Shown piece after piece: positions 45,102 through 54,997 of a stretch of DNA of 64,000 nt. Position numbers and translations under genes: made by a program. Source of the DNA: Hippopus hippopus (lineage: Eukaryota; Mollusca; Bivalvia; Cardiida; Cardiidae). Location of the stretch: NCBI GenBank assembly GCA_946811185.2, contig OX328107.1:39209860-39273859 (forward strand). The letters run 5' to 3'. Position 1 is the stretch's first letter. The number at the start of each line of letters is the position of its first letter. The notes beneath the pieces are model-generated. The model had not been told where the DNA came from. It saw nothing but the letters and a program-made list of their open reading frames with translations, and did not search any database.

Positions 45102-45886
45102 TTCAGTTTATGTTTTTTCTGTTCAAAATGGGAAAGTCATATTCTTGTATAAATACTCATAAAGCCATGCCGTTGCAAACTCTGCTCCTTTTGGGTAATA
45201 ATTGGTGTAATAATTGTAATTTGATAAATAGTTTTATGAAGGGTGTTTTTTATCAGAAACCTCCTTTACCTAGGTATCAGTTTACTTGGGATGTTTCTGT
45301 TGTCTTAAAATTTTTGTCTGGGCTTTTCCCATTGCAGCAGTTATCACTTAAGTTGTTAACTTTTAAGCTTGTGGCTCTCCTAGCCTTATCAGCAGCTCCT
45401 AGAGCCCAAACTTTAGCCAATCTCCATTTGGACTACATGTGTAAGGAGGATTCTGTAATCATATTTACTTTCCCACAGTTGTTAAAGACCTCTAGACGTG
45501 GACACACTTTCGTGTTTCAGGTAGAACATTATAATAATGAGTGTTTGTGTGCTTATCATACTCTTTTGTTTTACTTAGAAAAAACCAAATCTATTAGGTT
45601 AAGTAGGTTGTTATAAATTTCTTACAAGACATATAAGAATGTCTCTACCAGCACTATTGCTAGGTGGCTTAGATGTGTTTTGGAGATGTCGGGTATAGAC
45701 ATTTCCACATTTAAGGCACATTCATACAGAGGGGCTGCAGTTTCGGCTGCTTATAGGAAAGGGTGTTCATTAAGTAAGAGTTTGTCTACTGCTGATTGGT
45801 CAACAGATAAAAATTTCAAGAGGTTTTATAACAGACAAGTGTTAACTAACAAACAGTTAAGTTTTGCTCGGTCAGTGCTTGAGTGA
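44900..45886 (+). pseudogene. DIRS tyrosine recombinase (element 2)
   Basis: Starts in the frame overlapping the RNase H tail (RIIIQSWSKGTRKQYNLAW). Catalytic landmarks: first Arg in AAPRAQTLANL (about 45400), H-x-x-R in KAHSYRGAAVSAA (about 45720), Trp in STADWSTDKNF and the Tyr in KRFYNRQV (about 45825). One in-frame TAA at 45614-45616 (LSRLL-stop-ISYKTY) is the only break. Ends TGA at 45886. Confidence 0.85.
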
Positions 45887-46064
45887 AATAGATGGTTAGA
45901 ATAGGAGCAAGTGGATTGCAATGTACCTTTTGTTTTGTTTGTTTTTGCTCATTACTTACCTTTGTTTGGTTACCATAATATTTATTTTGTTTTTCTTGTG
46001 CAAATACACTTAGTTCGTAAGATTTTGTTGCCTATGTTTACAGTTTGTTAGTTGCTCTTTAAAC

Positions 46065-46180
46065 ATGCTGTTTCTACATGTGAAAGCTGAAGGCTTTACG
46101 GAAAATAATGGCTCCCCCATCCAAGCCTTGGTGATGGATGGAGGGCATTATTGGAGTAAAGCCGGAGGCTGAGCTTGTAG
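46065..46180. repeat. DIRS element 2 internal complementary region
   Basis: 46065-46111 is the reverse complement of the left extremity (41490-41537) and 46109-46180 of the right extremity (46413-46482); the junction is TAATGG|CTCCCCC. Confidence 0.88.
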
Positions 46181-46308
46181 GAACCCTACCCATTTATGCT
46201 TCAGCAAGGTCATATTACAGAGTTAAATAGTTCTACTGTTCTTTATCAGTACCTGTATCACCCTCCCTTGTTTGATATAAGCAACTAAGCAAACTTATCT
46301 TCCTTTAA

Positions 46309-46419
46309 ATTATGAGAAAGCATGGTCAGGACTTCCGGTGATGATGTAAGGGTGTACTTGTTTAACCTTTGAAGCGCGGTGATCGAATAATGTTCGGCAC
46401 GATATGCTGTTTCTACATG
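46309..46419 (-). repeat. DIRS element 2 right inverted repeat
   Basis: Reverse complement of 41522-41632; contains CATGGTCAGGACTTCCGGTG. Confidence 0.9.
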
Positions 46420-46482
46420 CTCAGCCTCTGGCTTTACTCCAATAATGCCCTCCATCCATCACCAAGGCTTGGATGGGGGGCC

Positions 46483-46744
46483 ATTTTCCTTCGGATTGTC
46501 GATACTTGGAAAAGTTTGGTAAGGATTAAAAATTTTCACCTTTTTTCCTCAGCTCTAGAATGTTAGAAAATTGTAACTCTGTTACAAACAATGTTTTCGA
46601 AGGCTTTCTCCCTTAGGGTTGTTAAAAGTCAGGTTTTTGTAAACAGATAAAAGCCATTTTATTCAGGATTGGGATTGTTTGGTAAGGGTTAAAGATTTCC
46701 ACCATTTTTCCTCAGTTCTGGAATGTTGTAAAATTTTGACCCTT
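46483..46744. repeat. Right half of the interrupted Hp2-type element and related flank
   Basis: GGCCATTTTCCTTCGGATTG continues the 41050-41242 element. GGCATTTTATTCAGGATTGG-like and TTTTTCCTCAGTTCTGGAATG segments at 46640-46740 match 22925-22960 and 47660-47695. Confidence 0.5.
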
Positions 46745-47550
46745 TAACTCTTTACCGCATGGCAATATAATAGACTGGTCCAAATTGAATGCATGTGCAG
46801 ATACTAGTACAGATAACTGTTCCCAAAGGCAATGTTACTTTTTGACTCTGGGTACAGAGACGATCAAGACAAAATCGGTTGAAAGCTTCACACTGATTTT
46901 GTGTGCAAGTTTGAACCCTCATAATTTCATGAATAGAGCACAAAACTAGGATTTGAACATACCTGTTGCTTGCGTATTCAATAATTGTTCGTTTGAAATC
47001 CAAATGTTTTCAATTCACAAGCTGAACATAAGAAAACACAGTTCATTTCATCTGTAACTCAAAGTAATTTATGTTGCCGACAATACACAAAATGGCCACC
47101 ACACATGATAGATTTTTTCAGTTTTTTAACGAGATTTACATGTTATAAACAACTTCTACAAGCTCTTAATGGAATGAAAGGTTTAATAATTTGTCTCTGG
47201 TCACCTTTGATACCGAAAGTTAATTGCATTTCGCTGCAATAAAGATTAAACCAAGGAAACAGAAAGTCAGATGTGCGCTCTATCTTTGCTACCCGAAAAT
47301 TTAAGATGGACTTGAGATGGTGCGGTGAACAGTAAATGTCCAAATATGAAAAAAAATCACCGTAGTGTCTCATTATTGAAACTAGTGCAGACACAACATC
47401 AAAATTTTAATGAAGCTCGGATATTTGCATCGTTTCTCTGAGAGGTTAGAAAACATTTTAGAAAAAGAAGAAAATGCTGGTTACCAACAATGTTTTCAAA
47501 AGTTTTCTCTAAGGTTCATTAAAAATCGGAATTGTATGGTAAAGGGTTAA
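46745..47550 (+). mobile_element. Hp1 MITE interrupted by ~0.6 kb of unknown DNA
   Basis: Left arm TTAACTCTTTACCGCATGGC to about 46803; the right part resumes around 47387 and ends AAAGGGTTAA (47550). GTGCAGATAC (46794-46803) and GTGCAGACAC (about 47387-47396) may be the target duplication of the insert, which I cannot classify. Confidence 0.55.
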
Positions 47551-47701
47551 AATTTAAACCCCTAACTCAACTATCACAGGAGGAAGTTCAAGAACAGTGG
47601 TGCTTTGAAGCCATGCTCTTCAGGATTGTCAAAACTTGGGATTGTTTGGTAAGGGTTGAAATGTTCACCGTTTCTCCTCAGTTCTGGAATGCTGTAAAAT
47701 T

Positions 47702-47970
47702 TTAACCCTTTAGACACAATGCAAACTTTTAAATAACCCTGAGGAAATAGGCTTTTGGAGACATTGCTGGAAAAGGGGTAAATGCTGATAACCAGCATTT
47801 TCTCCTTTTCCCACAATTGAAAAAAAATGATTAGTCTGCTGCAAATGCTATCAATCTGTTTCCAACCCTTACTAAGACATATTCAAACCTTTCAGCCATA
47901 CTTGGTAAGTATTCTGCAAATGCTTCCAATTTGGAAGAGTCTAAATATTTATCATTTGGTACCGAGTTAA
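47702..47970 (-). mobile_element. Hp1 hairpin MITE
   Basis: TTAACCCTTTAGACACAATG to TTTGGTACCGAGTTAA; hairpin centre GCTGATAACCAGC. Confidence 0.75.
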
Positions 47971-48019
47971 TCCTTAGACTGCGGAATAAACCTACCAGAC
48001 ATTTCCATCCTAGAAATAT

Positions 48020-48175
48020 GGCCCAAATAAATGCAATTCCATGGTTGCCTTTATCTGCGGTGTTTCAACAAAGCGGACAGTGTAGACTAAAGATCAGGCT
48101 GCATGTTTTGTGCAGCCTGACTTTGATCTAGACTGGCCACAAAGGCAACTATAGTCGTTAAAGGCACTATTTGGG
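48020..48175. repeat. Hp2-type copy with paired changes
   Basis: AGATCAGGCTGCATG / TGTGCAGCCTGA (48091-48121): A to G on one arm and T to C on the other relative to AGATCAGACTGC. Confidence 0.55.
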
Positions 48176-48253
48176 TTAACCCTTTACCAAACAATCCCCG
48201 GTTTTTACGACCCTGAGTTAGAAGCCTTTTGAAAACATTGTGGGAAAAGTTAA
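48176..48253 (-). mobile_element. Hp1 half element
   Basis: TTAACCCTTTACCAAACAATC up to TTGTGGGAAAAG, then directly TTAA. The right half and the hairpin loop are missing, so it may be a deletion at the hairpin. Confidence 0.7.
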
Positions 48254-48327
48254 CCCTTATCCTGATATATAAGTTAAATGAAATTTTCCAATCAAAAGTA
48301 AAAACCCCACATATTACTATTTCAGTG

Positions 48328-48770
48328 TGTTATGGGAGACCACTCCTTCATGCATGGCTTTGTCACAATTGAACTCTTTACCAAACGACAAAATTTTAGA
48401 TTTTTCCAAATTGAATGCATTTGCAGACGACAAATTAAACATGACTAAAAAACTAAAACTTGTTTTGGGAAGGGTAGAAAATATTGCAGGAAAGGAGAAA
48501 ATGCTGGTTACCAGCATTTTCTCCTTTTTCTACAATGTTTTCAAAAAGCTTCTTTCTCAGAGTCGTTAAAAGTCGGGATCATATGGTAAAGGGTTAAATA
48601 CAATACCTAACAACTGCGTTAGGGAGATACCTCTTTAGCTCAGTGGTTATGGTATTAGTCTTATAAACCTCAAAAAACCAGGATCTTGTCCGCATGGGTT
48701 CGAATCTCATCAGATGCAGTTTGTATTTCAGCTATGCATTTGTTGCGAACTTTCATGTTCGTAGGATGGG
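48328..48770 (+). mobile_element. tRNA-related SINE interrupted by an Hp1
   Basis: Leader GTTATGGGAGACCACTCCTT, Hp1 at 48370-48597, then TACAATACCTAACAACTGCG, A box CTCTTTAGCTCAGTGGTTATG and B box GGGTTCGAATCTC. The uninterrupted relatives are 29883-30070 and 48893-49090. Confidence 0.7.
48370..48597 (+). mobile_element. Hp1 MITE with an empty-site paralogue
   Basis: Left TGAA (decayed TTAA), right TTAA 48594-48597, hairpin GAGAAAATGCTGGTTACCAGCATTTTCTC spanning the middle. The empty SINE leader reads GATTTAAATAC, so the target is TTAA. Confidence 0.9.
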
Positions 48771-48892
48771 GGCTCGTCCAAGATTGGCCATTGAGCCATA
48801 TATCCCATTTGTTGTACAAAAACGGACTTTCTGCCTAATAAGGCTTTGAGTCATCAATAAATGATGACTTTAAAAGGTGGTGTGTTACAGGA

Positions 48893-49090
48893 GACCACTC
48901 CTTCATGCATGGCTTCGTCACGATTTTAATACAATACCTAACAAGAGATAACTAAGGAGATAACTCTCTAGCTCAGTGGTTATAGTATTGGTCTTTAAAA
49001 CCTAAAAAAGCAAGGATCTTGTCCACATGGATTTGAATCCTGCCAGATGCAGTTTGTATTTCAGCTCTGCAATTGTTGCGAACTTTCATA
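48893..49090 (+). mobile_element. tRNA-related SINE
   Basis: GTTACAGGAGACCACTCCTT leader, A box CTCTCTAGCTCAGTGGTTATAG and a decayed B box (GGATTTGAATCC). Confidence 0.6.
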
Positions 49091-49104
49091 TTTGTAAGAA
49101 ATGC

Positions 49105-49216
49105 TATATTTTTTTTTTTGGGGGGGGGGGGGGGGGTCTCCTAATCTTCTCATACTGTGCATTCTGATCTTGATCCACACTGCCAAGGAAATGGTAGAAA
49201 TGCTATATTTTTTTTT
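49105..49216 (+). repeat. Unit of a (T)n(G)n / GATCTTGATCCACACT tandem repeat
   Basis: One ~105-bp unit of the array that resumes at 50484, separated from it by the pearl-like insertion. Confidence 0.6.
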
Positions 49217-50483
49217 TTAGCTCCACTGGCCGAAGGCCAGCGGGCTTATGTCATGGCCTGTTGTCCGTCGTCCGTCCGTCCGTCCGTCCGTCCGTCCGTG
49301 CGTTAACTTTTTTTTAAAACGTCTTCTTCTCTGAAACTACCCATCCAATTTTGATGAAACTTCACAGAAATGATCCTGCCATGGTCCTCTTCAAAATTTC
49401 TTGAAAGAATTTAATTCCTTCAAAAACTCTGGTTACCATGGCAACAAAACTGAAAAATTTTGAAAATCTTTGAAAATCTTCTTGTCTGAAACCGTAAGGC
49501 CAAGGGCTACCAAATTTGGCATGTAGCTTTATCTAGTGGACCTCTACCAAGTTTCTTCAATTTATAGCCCTGGGGTCAAAATTGGCCCCGCCCCGGGGGT
49601 CACAAGTTTTACATGGGCTTATTTAGGGAGAACTTTAAAATTCCTCTTCTACCTAGCCATAGGGCCTAGAGCTACCAAATTTGGCATGTAGCTTTATCTA
49701 GTGGACCTCTGCCAAGATTGTTCAAATTATAGCCCTGGGGTCAAATTAGGCCCTGCCCGGGGGTAACAAGTTTTACATGGGCTTATATAACAAGTTTTAC
49801 ATGGGCTTATATAGGGAGAACTTTAAAATTCTTCTTTGACCTAGCCATGGGGCCTAGGGCTACCAAATTTTGCATGTGGCTTTATCTAGTGGGCCTCTAC
49901 CAAGAGTGCCCAAATTATAGCCCTTGGGTCAAATTTGACCCCACCCCGGGGGTCACAAGTTTTACATGGGCTTATTTAGGGAAAACTTTAGAAATCTCCC
50001 TGTACCTAGCCGTAAGGCCTAGGGCTACCAAATTTTGCATGTGGCTTTATCTAGTGGGTCTCTACCAAGAGTGCTTAAATTATAGCCCTGGGGTCAAAAT
50101 TGGCCCTGCCCCGGGGGTCACAAGTTTTACATGGGCTTATGTAGAGAAAACTTAAGAAATCTCCCTGTACTTATTCATAAAGCGTAGGGCTACCAAATTT
50201 CGCATGTAGCTATATCTAAAGGCCCTTCACCAAGAGTGCGTAAATTATAGCCCTAGGGGGGAATTTGATTCACCCCGAGGGGTCAGAAGTTTTACATGGG
50301 CTTATATAGTGAAATCTTTAGAAATCTTCTTGTTACTAACCATATGAACTAGGGCTACCAATTTTAGTCCTGTTTCAGGGGTCTTATGTTCAAAACCAAT
50401 TGGCCAAGTATTGTAATGTTTGGCATGTAGTGATTTTACGTATAAGCCAGTGGAGCGATACAGGGCCATCATGGCCCTCTTGT
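49217..50483 (+). mobile_element. Pearl-like element with ~165-bp tandem core
   Basis: Left end AGCTCCACTGGCCGAAGGCC followed by (GTCC)n at about 49266-49300. Core units start near GGGCTACCAAATTTGGCATG at 49504, 49670, 49857, 50022 and 50186 (about 164-187 bp apart). The right end GGGCCATCATGGCCCTCTTG contains a GGGCCATnATGGCCC palindrome. Inserted in the poly(T) of the flanking tandem array. The 102-codon frame at 49847-50155 is two core units read through. Confidence 0.7.
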
Positions 50484-50875
50484 TTTTTTTTTTTTTGGGG
50501 GGGGGGGGGGGGTCTCCTCATTTTCTCATACTGGGCATTCTGATCTTGATCCACACTGCCAAAGAAATAGTAGAAATACTATATTTTTTTCTGGGGGGGG
50601 GGGGAATCTCCTCATTTTCTCATACAGGGCATTCTGATCTTGATCCACACTGCCAAGGAAATAGTAGAAATACTATATTTTTTTTTGGGGGGGGGGGATC
50701 TACTCATTTTCTCATACTGGGCATTCTGGTCTTGATCCACACTGCCAAGGAAATGGTAGAAATGCTATACTTTTTTGGGAGGGGGGGATCTCCTCATACT
50801 GTGCATTCTGATCTTGATCCATATTACCAAGGAAAAGGTCATCTAGTCATATTTATTTTTCGGGGAAAAAAAATC
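50484..50875 (+). repeat. (T)n(G)n tandem array
   Basis: Units of about 88-104 bp, each with a T run then G run, CTCATTTTCTCATACTGGGC, TGATCTTGATCCACACTGCC and GGAAATAGTAGAAATACTAT. It gives rise to a spurious Gly-rich 186-codon frame. Confidence 0.75.
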
Positions 50876-50983
50876 TCCTTATCTGACAATGAAATCCAAG
50901 ATCAGACTACAAAAAATGTGCAGTCTGATCTTGATATACACTGCCCACAAAAGGTCACTGAGCCATATTTAGCAGCCTAGGGG
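50876..50983. mobile_element. Hp2-type MITE end
   Basis: CCAAGATCAGACTACAAAAA / TGTGCAGTCTGATCTTG palindrome and AGCAGCCTAGGGGTTAA terminus. Confidence 0.55.
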
Positions 50984-51209
50984 TTAACCCTTTACCACAC
51001 TGTCCCGAGTTTTAACAACCATGAAGAAAAGGCTTTTTGAAAACATAGTGGGAAAAGAAGAAAATGCTGGTACCAGCATTTTCTTCTTTCCAAATTATGT
51101 TTTCTACCCCTATTACAAATTCCATCATTTGAGACTAATTCAAAATGTTATCTGAAAAATACTTTCAATTGTGACAAGTCTATAGTCTTGTTGTTTGGTA
51201 AAGAGATAA
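50984..51209 (-). mobile_element. Hp1 MITE with compensatory hairpin change
   Basis: TTAACCCTTTACCACACTG to TTTGGTAAAGAGATAA. 51058 is A (consensus G) and its partner 51085 is T (consensus C). Confidence 0.8.
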
Positions 51210-51490
51210 TATATTGATAACAGTCTACACATGTATAACTGGAGTAAAGGGTTACATATGTATGAGTGTTTTCAGTAGAAGTATTGGGTGTGAATTTCTT
51301 CAGGTTTTGGATCTGGATTAGGCCCTCTTGTTATGCAATATGATTTGACTTGTGGCCATAATCCTTACAGACACACATGTACATACTTTGAATGATCAGC
51401 TGTTTTATGATACATGTAGATGCTTTTAACAGCAGCTGGTGCAAAAAAAGGATATTGTAGATCAAGTAGGTTCAACAGGTAATTTCTGCT

Positions 51491-51736
51491 TTAACTCTTT
51501 ACCAAATGACAAAATTTTATAAATGACAAAATTTTAGACCTCTCCAAATTGAAAGCATTTACAGACGACAAAATAAATGTGACTCAAAAACTGAAATTTA
51601 CTTAGGGAAAAGTAGAAAACATTGTGGGAAAAGGAGAAAATGCTGGTCACCAGCATTTTCTCCTTTTCCCATAATGTTTTCAAAATCTTTCTTTCTCAGG
51701 GTCATTAAAAGTCGGGACTGAGTGGTAAAGAGTTAA
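51491..51736 (+). mobile_element. Hp1 hairpin MITE
   Basis: TTAACTCTTTACCAAATGAC with a duplicated AAATGACAAAATTTTA at the left end; right end GAGTGGTAAAGAGTTAA. Its final TTAA starts the next copy. Confidence 0.85.
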
Positions 51737-51915
51737 TTCTTAACTACACAGTTTCACATTTTAACGACCCTGAGAAAGCTACCTTTTGATAACATTATGG
51801 AAAATGAAGAAAATGCTGGTAACCAGTATTTTCTCCTTTTCCCAAAATAGTCTCTACCCTTCCTGAAAGAAATTTCTGTTTCTGAGTCACATTTAAAATG
51901 TGAATTCGGACAAGC
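51733..51915 (-). mobile_element. Hp1, 3'-truncated
   Basis: TTAATTCTTAACTACACAG through the hairpin to AATGTGAATTCGGACAAGC; the right terminus is lost. Confidence 0.6.
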
Positions 51916-53220
51916 TCAGTGACTGGGAAAGGCTTGCGCCATGCGACATAGTCACATTAAAATCCAAAATGTCACATCGTTTTTGCCAATGAGTGCACCC
52001 TTGTCCCATTCAATTTTCGACGTAAAAGTACGAAATTTAGTCAGACGAATCTCTTGATCGGCGCCGATTAGACGCTCTATAAAATGAGTAGCTATGTGCG
52101 TGTGACGTCATGTTTTCAATCATAAAACGCTTATTGAATATTGAACCTATATTTTGTCGTATTGATGAAACTGCCTGATTTTGCTGTAAAATTCAAATTC
52201 AACAACTACCTAAGCATTAGAATATACCACTGAAAATTTAAAATTGCATGAAGGTCAGGGCTCCATCAGTAATTTCTTTCCCACAATGATCGCTTATTAA
52301 CAGACTCATATAGACAATCCTAGCAAGAATCAGAGCAACTCTCAGATCACATCTCTCTCCGAGCCTATCCCAAGCATATCCATGGACATGCTGCAAATGT
52401 TTATCAGTGTATATCATGCTGACTGAGAAAGCCACTTTTTTTTTCATCATGAATTAGATAGGTAACATTCTCAATCAGCTTATGGTCTAATAGTATTTAT
52501 GTTCCCTGCTACCCCAATTGATAAGTTCATTTCAATCATCATGCTATAATACTGCTAAAAGAAATAAAAAGATATGAAAGTAGATCGCTGAAAAAAAAAA
52601 AAACGTGAAAACCCATGACACAACAACAGTCAATTTGACACCGTCCGATCAGAGTTGTCTCAAATTGTTTCTTCATCATTTATAATGAATTTAAACAGTG
52701 AATTTACATAATTATATGTAAAGAATGATAATGAGAAAAAAAGTTCTTTTTTTTTTAATGAAATGAAAATAACAATGAAAGGGGGTGAAGGTCAGACCTT
52801 CATCTTATGGAACAATGAAAGGGGGGTGAAGGTTAGGCCTTTGTCTTTTGGTGTCATCCTTATATTTCCATAATAACCAAGTAATTTTGACCCTTGATCA
52901 TTTCTCTTTGATGCTTGGAAATTTCATTTTGACTCTTGAAAATTTCAGCCCAAGATTCAATGACTCTTGGGATTCAGGACCTAATGAGAACCCAGATGAC
53001 TATGTTTGATTCCAAGCATTAAATATAGAACCAGCATAAGCATTTAGCTACATTTTGACTTGCATTGGGATAAATGAAAGCAATTAAAAGATTTTGTGTT
53101 TTTTTCTTAAATTGTCACACTGGTTTTCAAAATGTCACATTGATTTTCCTGGAGGAAGGGACATTGTCCCATTGAAAATAATTCTTTCCCAATCACTGCA
53201 AGCTTAAAATTATGTTGTTT
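51916..53220. other. Unassigned DNA with a small tandem duplication
   Basis: 52766-52845 has two ~39-bp units (AACAATGAAAGGGGG, GTGAAGGT, GCCTT...CTTTTGG). Poly(A) and poly(T) runs are frequent. No gene recognised. Confidence 0.4.
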
Positions 53221-53223
53221 GGT

Positions 53224-53445
53224 ATTCTTTACCAACTGTCACAATTTAGGACTTGTCTGAATTCAAAGCATGTGCAGACAACAAATTCAATGTTGCTGAA
53301 TTGGTAGGATTTGTTCCGAAAAGGAGCTAGAAATCATTATAGGAAAAGGAGAAATTGTTGATTACCAGCATTTTTCCTTTTCCCAAAATGATTTCAAAAA
53401 TTGTCTTTCTTCAAGGTCGTTCAAAGTCTGGATTGCTAGAAAAGA
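53224..53445 (+). repeat. Degenerate Hp1 copy
   Basis: TTCTTTACCAACTGTCAC and CATGTGCAGACAACAAATTC at the left; decayed hairpin GGAGAAATTGTTGATTACCAGC. Confidence 0.55.
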
Positions 53446-53515
53446 AAAAGCTGTTGATTATCACTATTTTCTTCTTTTCCAAAATGCTGTCAAAAGCCTT
53501 CTACCTTCAAGTTTG

Positions 53516-53743
53516 TTAACCTTTTACCACATAATCCCTTGTTTTAATGACCCTGAGGAAGAAGTCATTTGAAAACATTGCAGAAAAAGGAGAAAATGCT
53601 GGTAACCAGCATTTTCTCCTTTTCCCACAATGTTTTCTATCTTATCAGAGAAATTAGGTGCATTTGTACTAATTTTGATTTTTTGGCCTGCAGATGTTTT
53701 GAAATGCAGAGAGTCTAAAATTTGTTGTGTGGAAAAGGAATAA
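53516..53743 (-). mobile_element. Hp1 hairpin MITE
   Basis: TTAACCTTTTACCACATAATC, perfect inner stem GGAGAAAATGCTGG / CCAGCATTTTCTCC, right end GTGTGGAAAAGGAATAA. Confidence 0.75.
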
Positions 53744-53768
53744 AGCTTGGGTTTGTCTGGTAACAGGT

Positions 53769-54243
53769 TACTTCTTTACGAAATAAGTCAATTTTGGAAT
53801 GTCTAAATCCATTTAACATGTGCAGACAACATGTTAAGTGTTGCTAAAATTGATTGTATTGGAGTTTAACGCTGTTTCAATTAGTTTGGTCATATCCTGG
53901 TGGTCAGTGCACCTATGCATGTGTTTCCTTGCTCTCTCAGTCCAGTACTGATACAACTTTCTTTCCAAGTCACTACTTTTCTCACATGCATCAGGGGTGA
54001 GATGGGAAATTTCGCTGTAAAGAAAGTTTGCCTCAACCTGGTATTGATCTAGTGACCACAGGTCATGAGTCAAATATGATAACCACTCAGCTGCCTGAGC
54101 TGGCGTTGCTGAAATGGAAGGATTTGTCATAGAAAGGCTAGAAAACATTATGGGAAAAGGAGTAATTGTGGATTATGAGCATTTCTCTTTTCCCACAATG
54201 ATTTCAAAAGCTGTCTTCCTTGGAACTGTTTGGTAAAGGGTTT
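53769..54243 (+). mobile_element. Hp1 copy interrupted by a SINE
   Basis: Left arm TTACTTCTTTACGAAATAAG; right half GGAAAAGGAGTAATTGTGG to TGGTAAAGGGTTTA. The SINE at 53854-54104 lies between near-identical GTTGCTAAAATTGA (53840-53853) and GTTGCTGAAATGGA (54105-54118). Confidence 0.7.
53854..54104 (-). mobile_element. tRNA-derived SINE in an Hp1
   Basis: Minus-strand head GCTCAGGCAGCTGAGTGGTT, B-box region, body CTCACCCCTGATGCATGTGAG and AGTACTGGACTGAGAGAGC. 14-bp target duplication as given for the host copy. Family of 15568 and 22125. Confidence 0.75.
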
Positions 54244-54250
54244 ATTCTCC

Positions 54251-54479
54251 TTAACTCTTTATCAGACGACAAATTTTTAGACTGGACCAAATTCAAAGTA
54301 TCTGCAGACAACAAATTAAATCTTGTTAATATGATGATTTCTGACTTTGAAAGGGTAGAAAATATTGTGGAAAAAAGAGAAAATGCTGGTTACCAGCATT
54401 TTCTCCTTTTCCCACAATGTTTTCTGTAGGCTTCTTTCTCAGGGTCGTTAAAAGTTGGGATTGTGTGGCAAAGAGTTAA
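54251..54479 (+). mobile_element. Hp1 hairpin MITE
   Basis: TTAACTCTTTATCAGACGAC to GTGTGGCAAAGAGTTAA; intact hairpin tip. Confidence 0.85.
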
Positions 54480-54597
54480 GTATGGAAATAATAGCTTTCA
54501 CGACAATAGTTGGCTTTGCCGCCAATGTAGATCAAGATCAGACTGCACAAACATTCTGAACAATAGTAACCGAGAAATTGCAATTATTTGAGTTTTA

Positions 54598-54815
54598 TTA
54601 ACCCTTAGGCTGCTAAGCGTGACTGACGCTGACCCTTTGTGGACTGTGTAGATCAAGATCAGACTGCACAGAACATGCAGTCTGATCTTGGATAGATCTA
54701 CACTGTCTGAGAAAGAGATATTATTTTCCAAAACATAGCTTTGAAATAGTATTAATTGGGTGTTTAGCATCGAATTGAAAATTTCATTTCAGTTACCTAG
54801 CAGGATAAGGGTTAA
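54598..54815. mobile_element. Hp2 hairpin MITE, full copy
   Basis: TTAACCCTTAGGCTGCTAAG to CTAGCAGGATAAGGGTTAA (TTAA at 54598-54601 and 54812-54815), with TAGATCAAGATCAGACTGCA / TGCAGTCTGATCTTGGATAG at 54650-54700. Best-bounded member of the family. Confidence 0.75.
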
Positions 54816-54997
54816 AATTTTGTAGGCTGAAAATTGTTGTTGGGTTTATTCTGTGCTCTAGCAGACTTCACGAAATATCCAAATTTTTCACAGGACAGTG
54901 GGTCTGGTAAACTTCAAATTTTTACCAAACCAAACCAAATTTTACTGGACTGAAAAAATGATAACTTAAAATACCAAGCAGGGATCCAATTTTAATG

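Larger units (their letters stand above)
41490..46482 (+). mobile_element. DIRS-type retrotransposon, element 2, structurally complete
   Basis: About 5.0 kb. Left repeat 41522-41632 is inverted at 46309-46419. The outermost left tail 41490-41521 and right tail 46420-46482 are not copies of each other, but both are complementary to an internal region at 46065-46180, where they lie side by side. This is the DIRS arrangement that lets a rolled-up cDNA be sealed into a circle. Genes in order: gag-like (41778-43067), RT/RNase H (43087-45101), tyrosine recombinase (about 44900-45886). All carry a few stops or frameshifts, so the copy is dead but young enough to read. It is not a close copy of element 1 (different ends and low protein similarity by eye). 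Confidence 0.9.

Noticed and set aside
49847..50155. 102-codon frame with internal repeat
   Set aside because: Two pearl-like core units in one phase; the repeat, not a gene, explains it.
50420..50980. 186-codon Gly-rich frame
   Set aside because: It is the (T)n(G)n tandem array read through (Phe and Gly runs with repeated units); not a protein gene.
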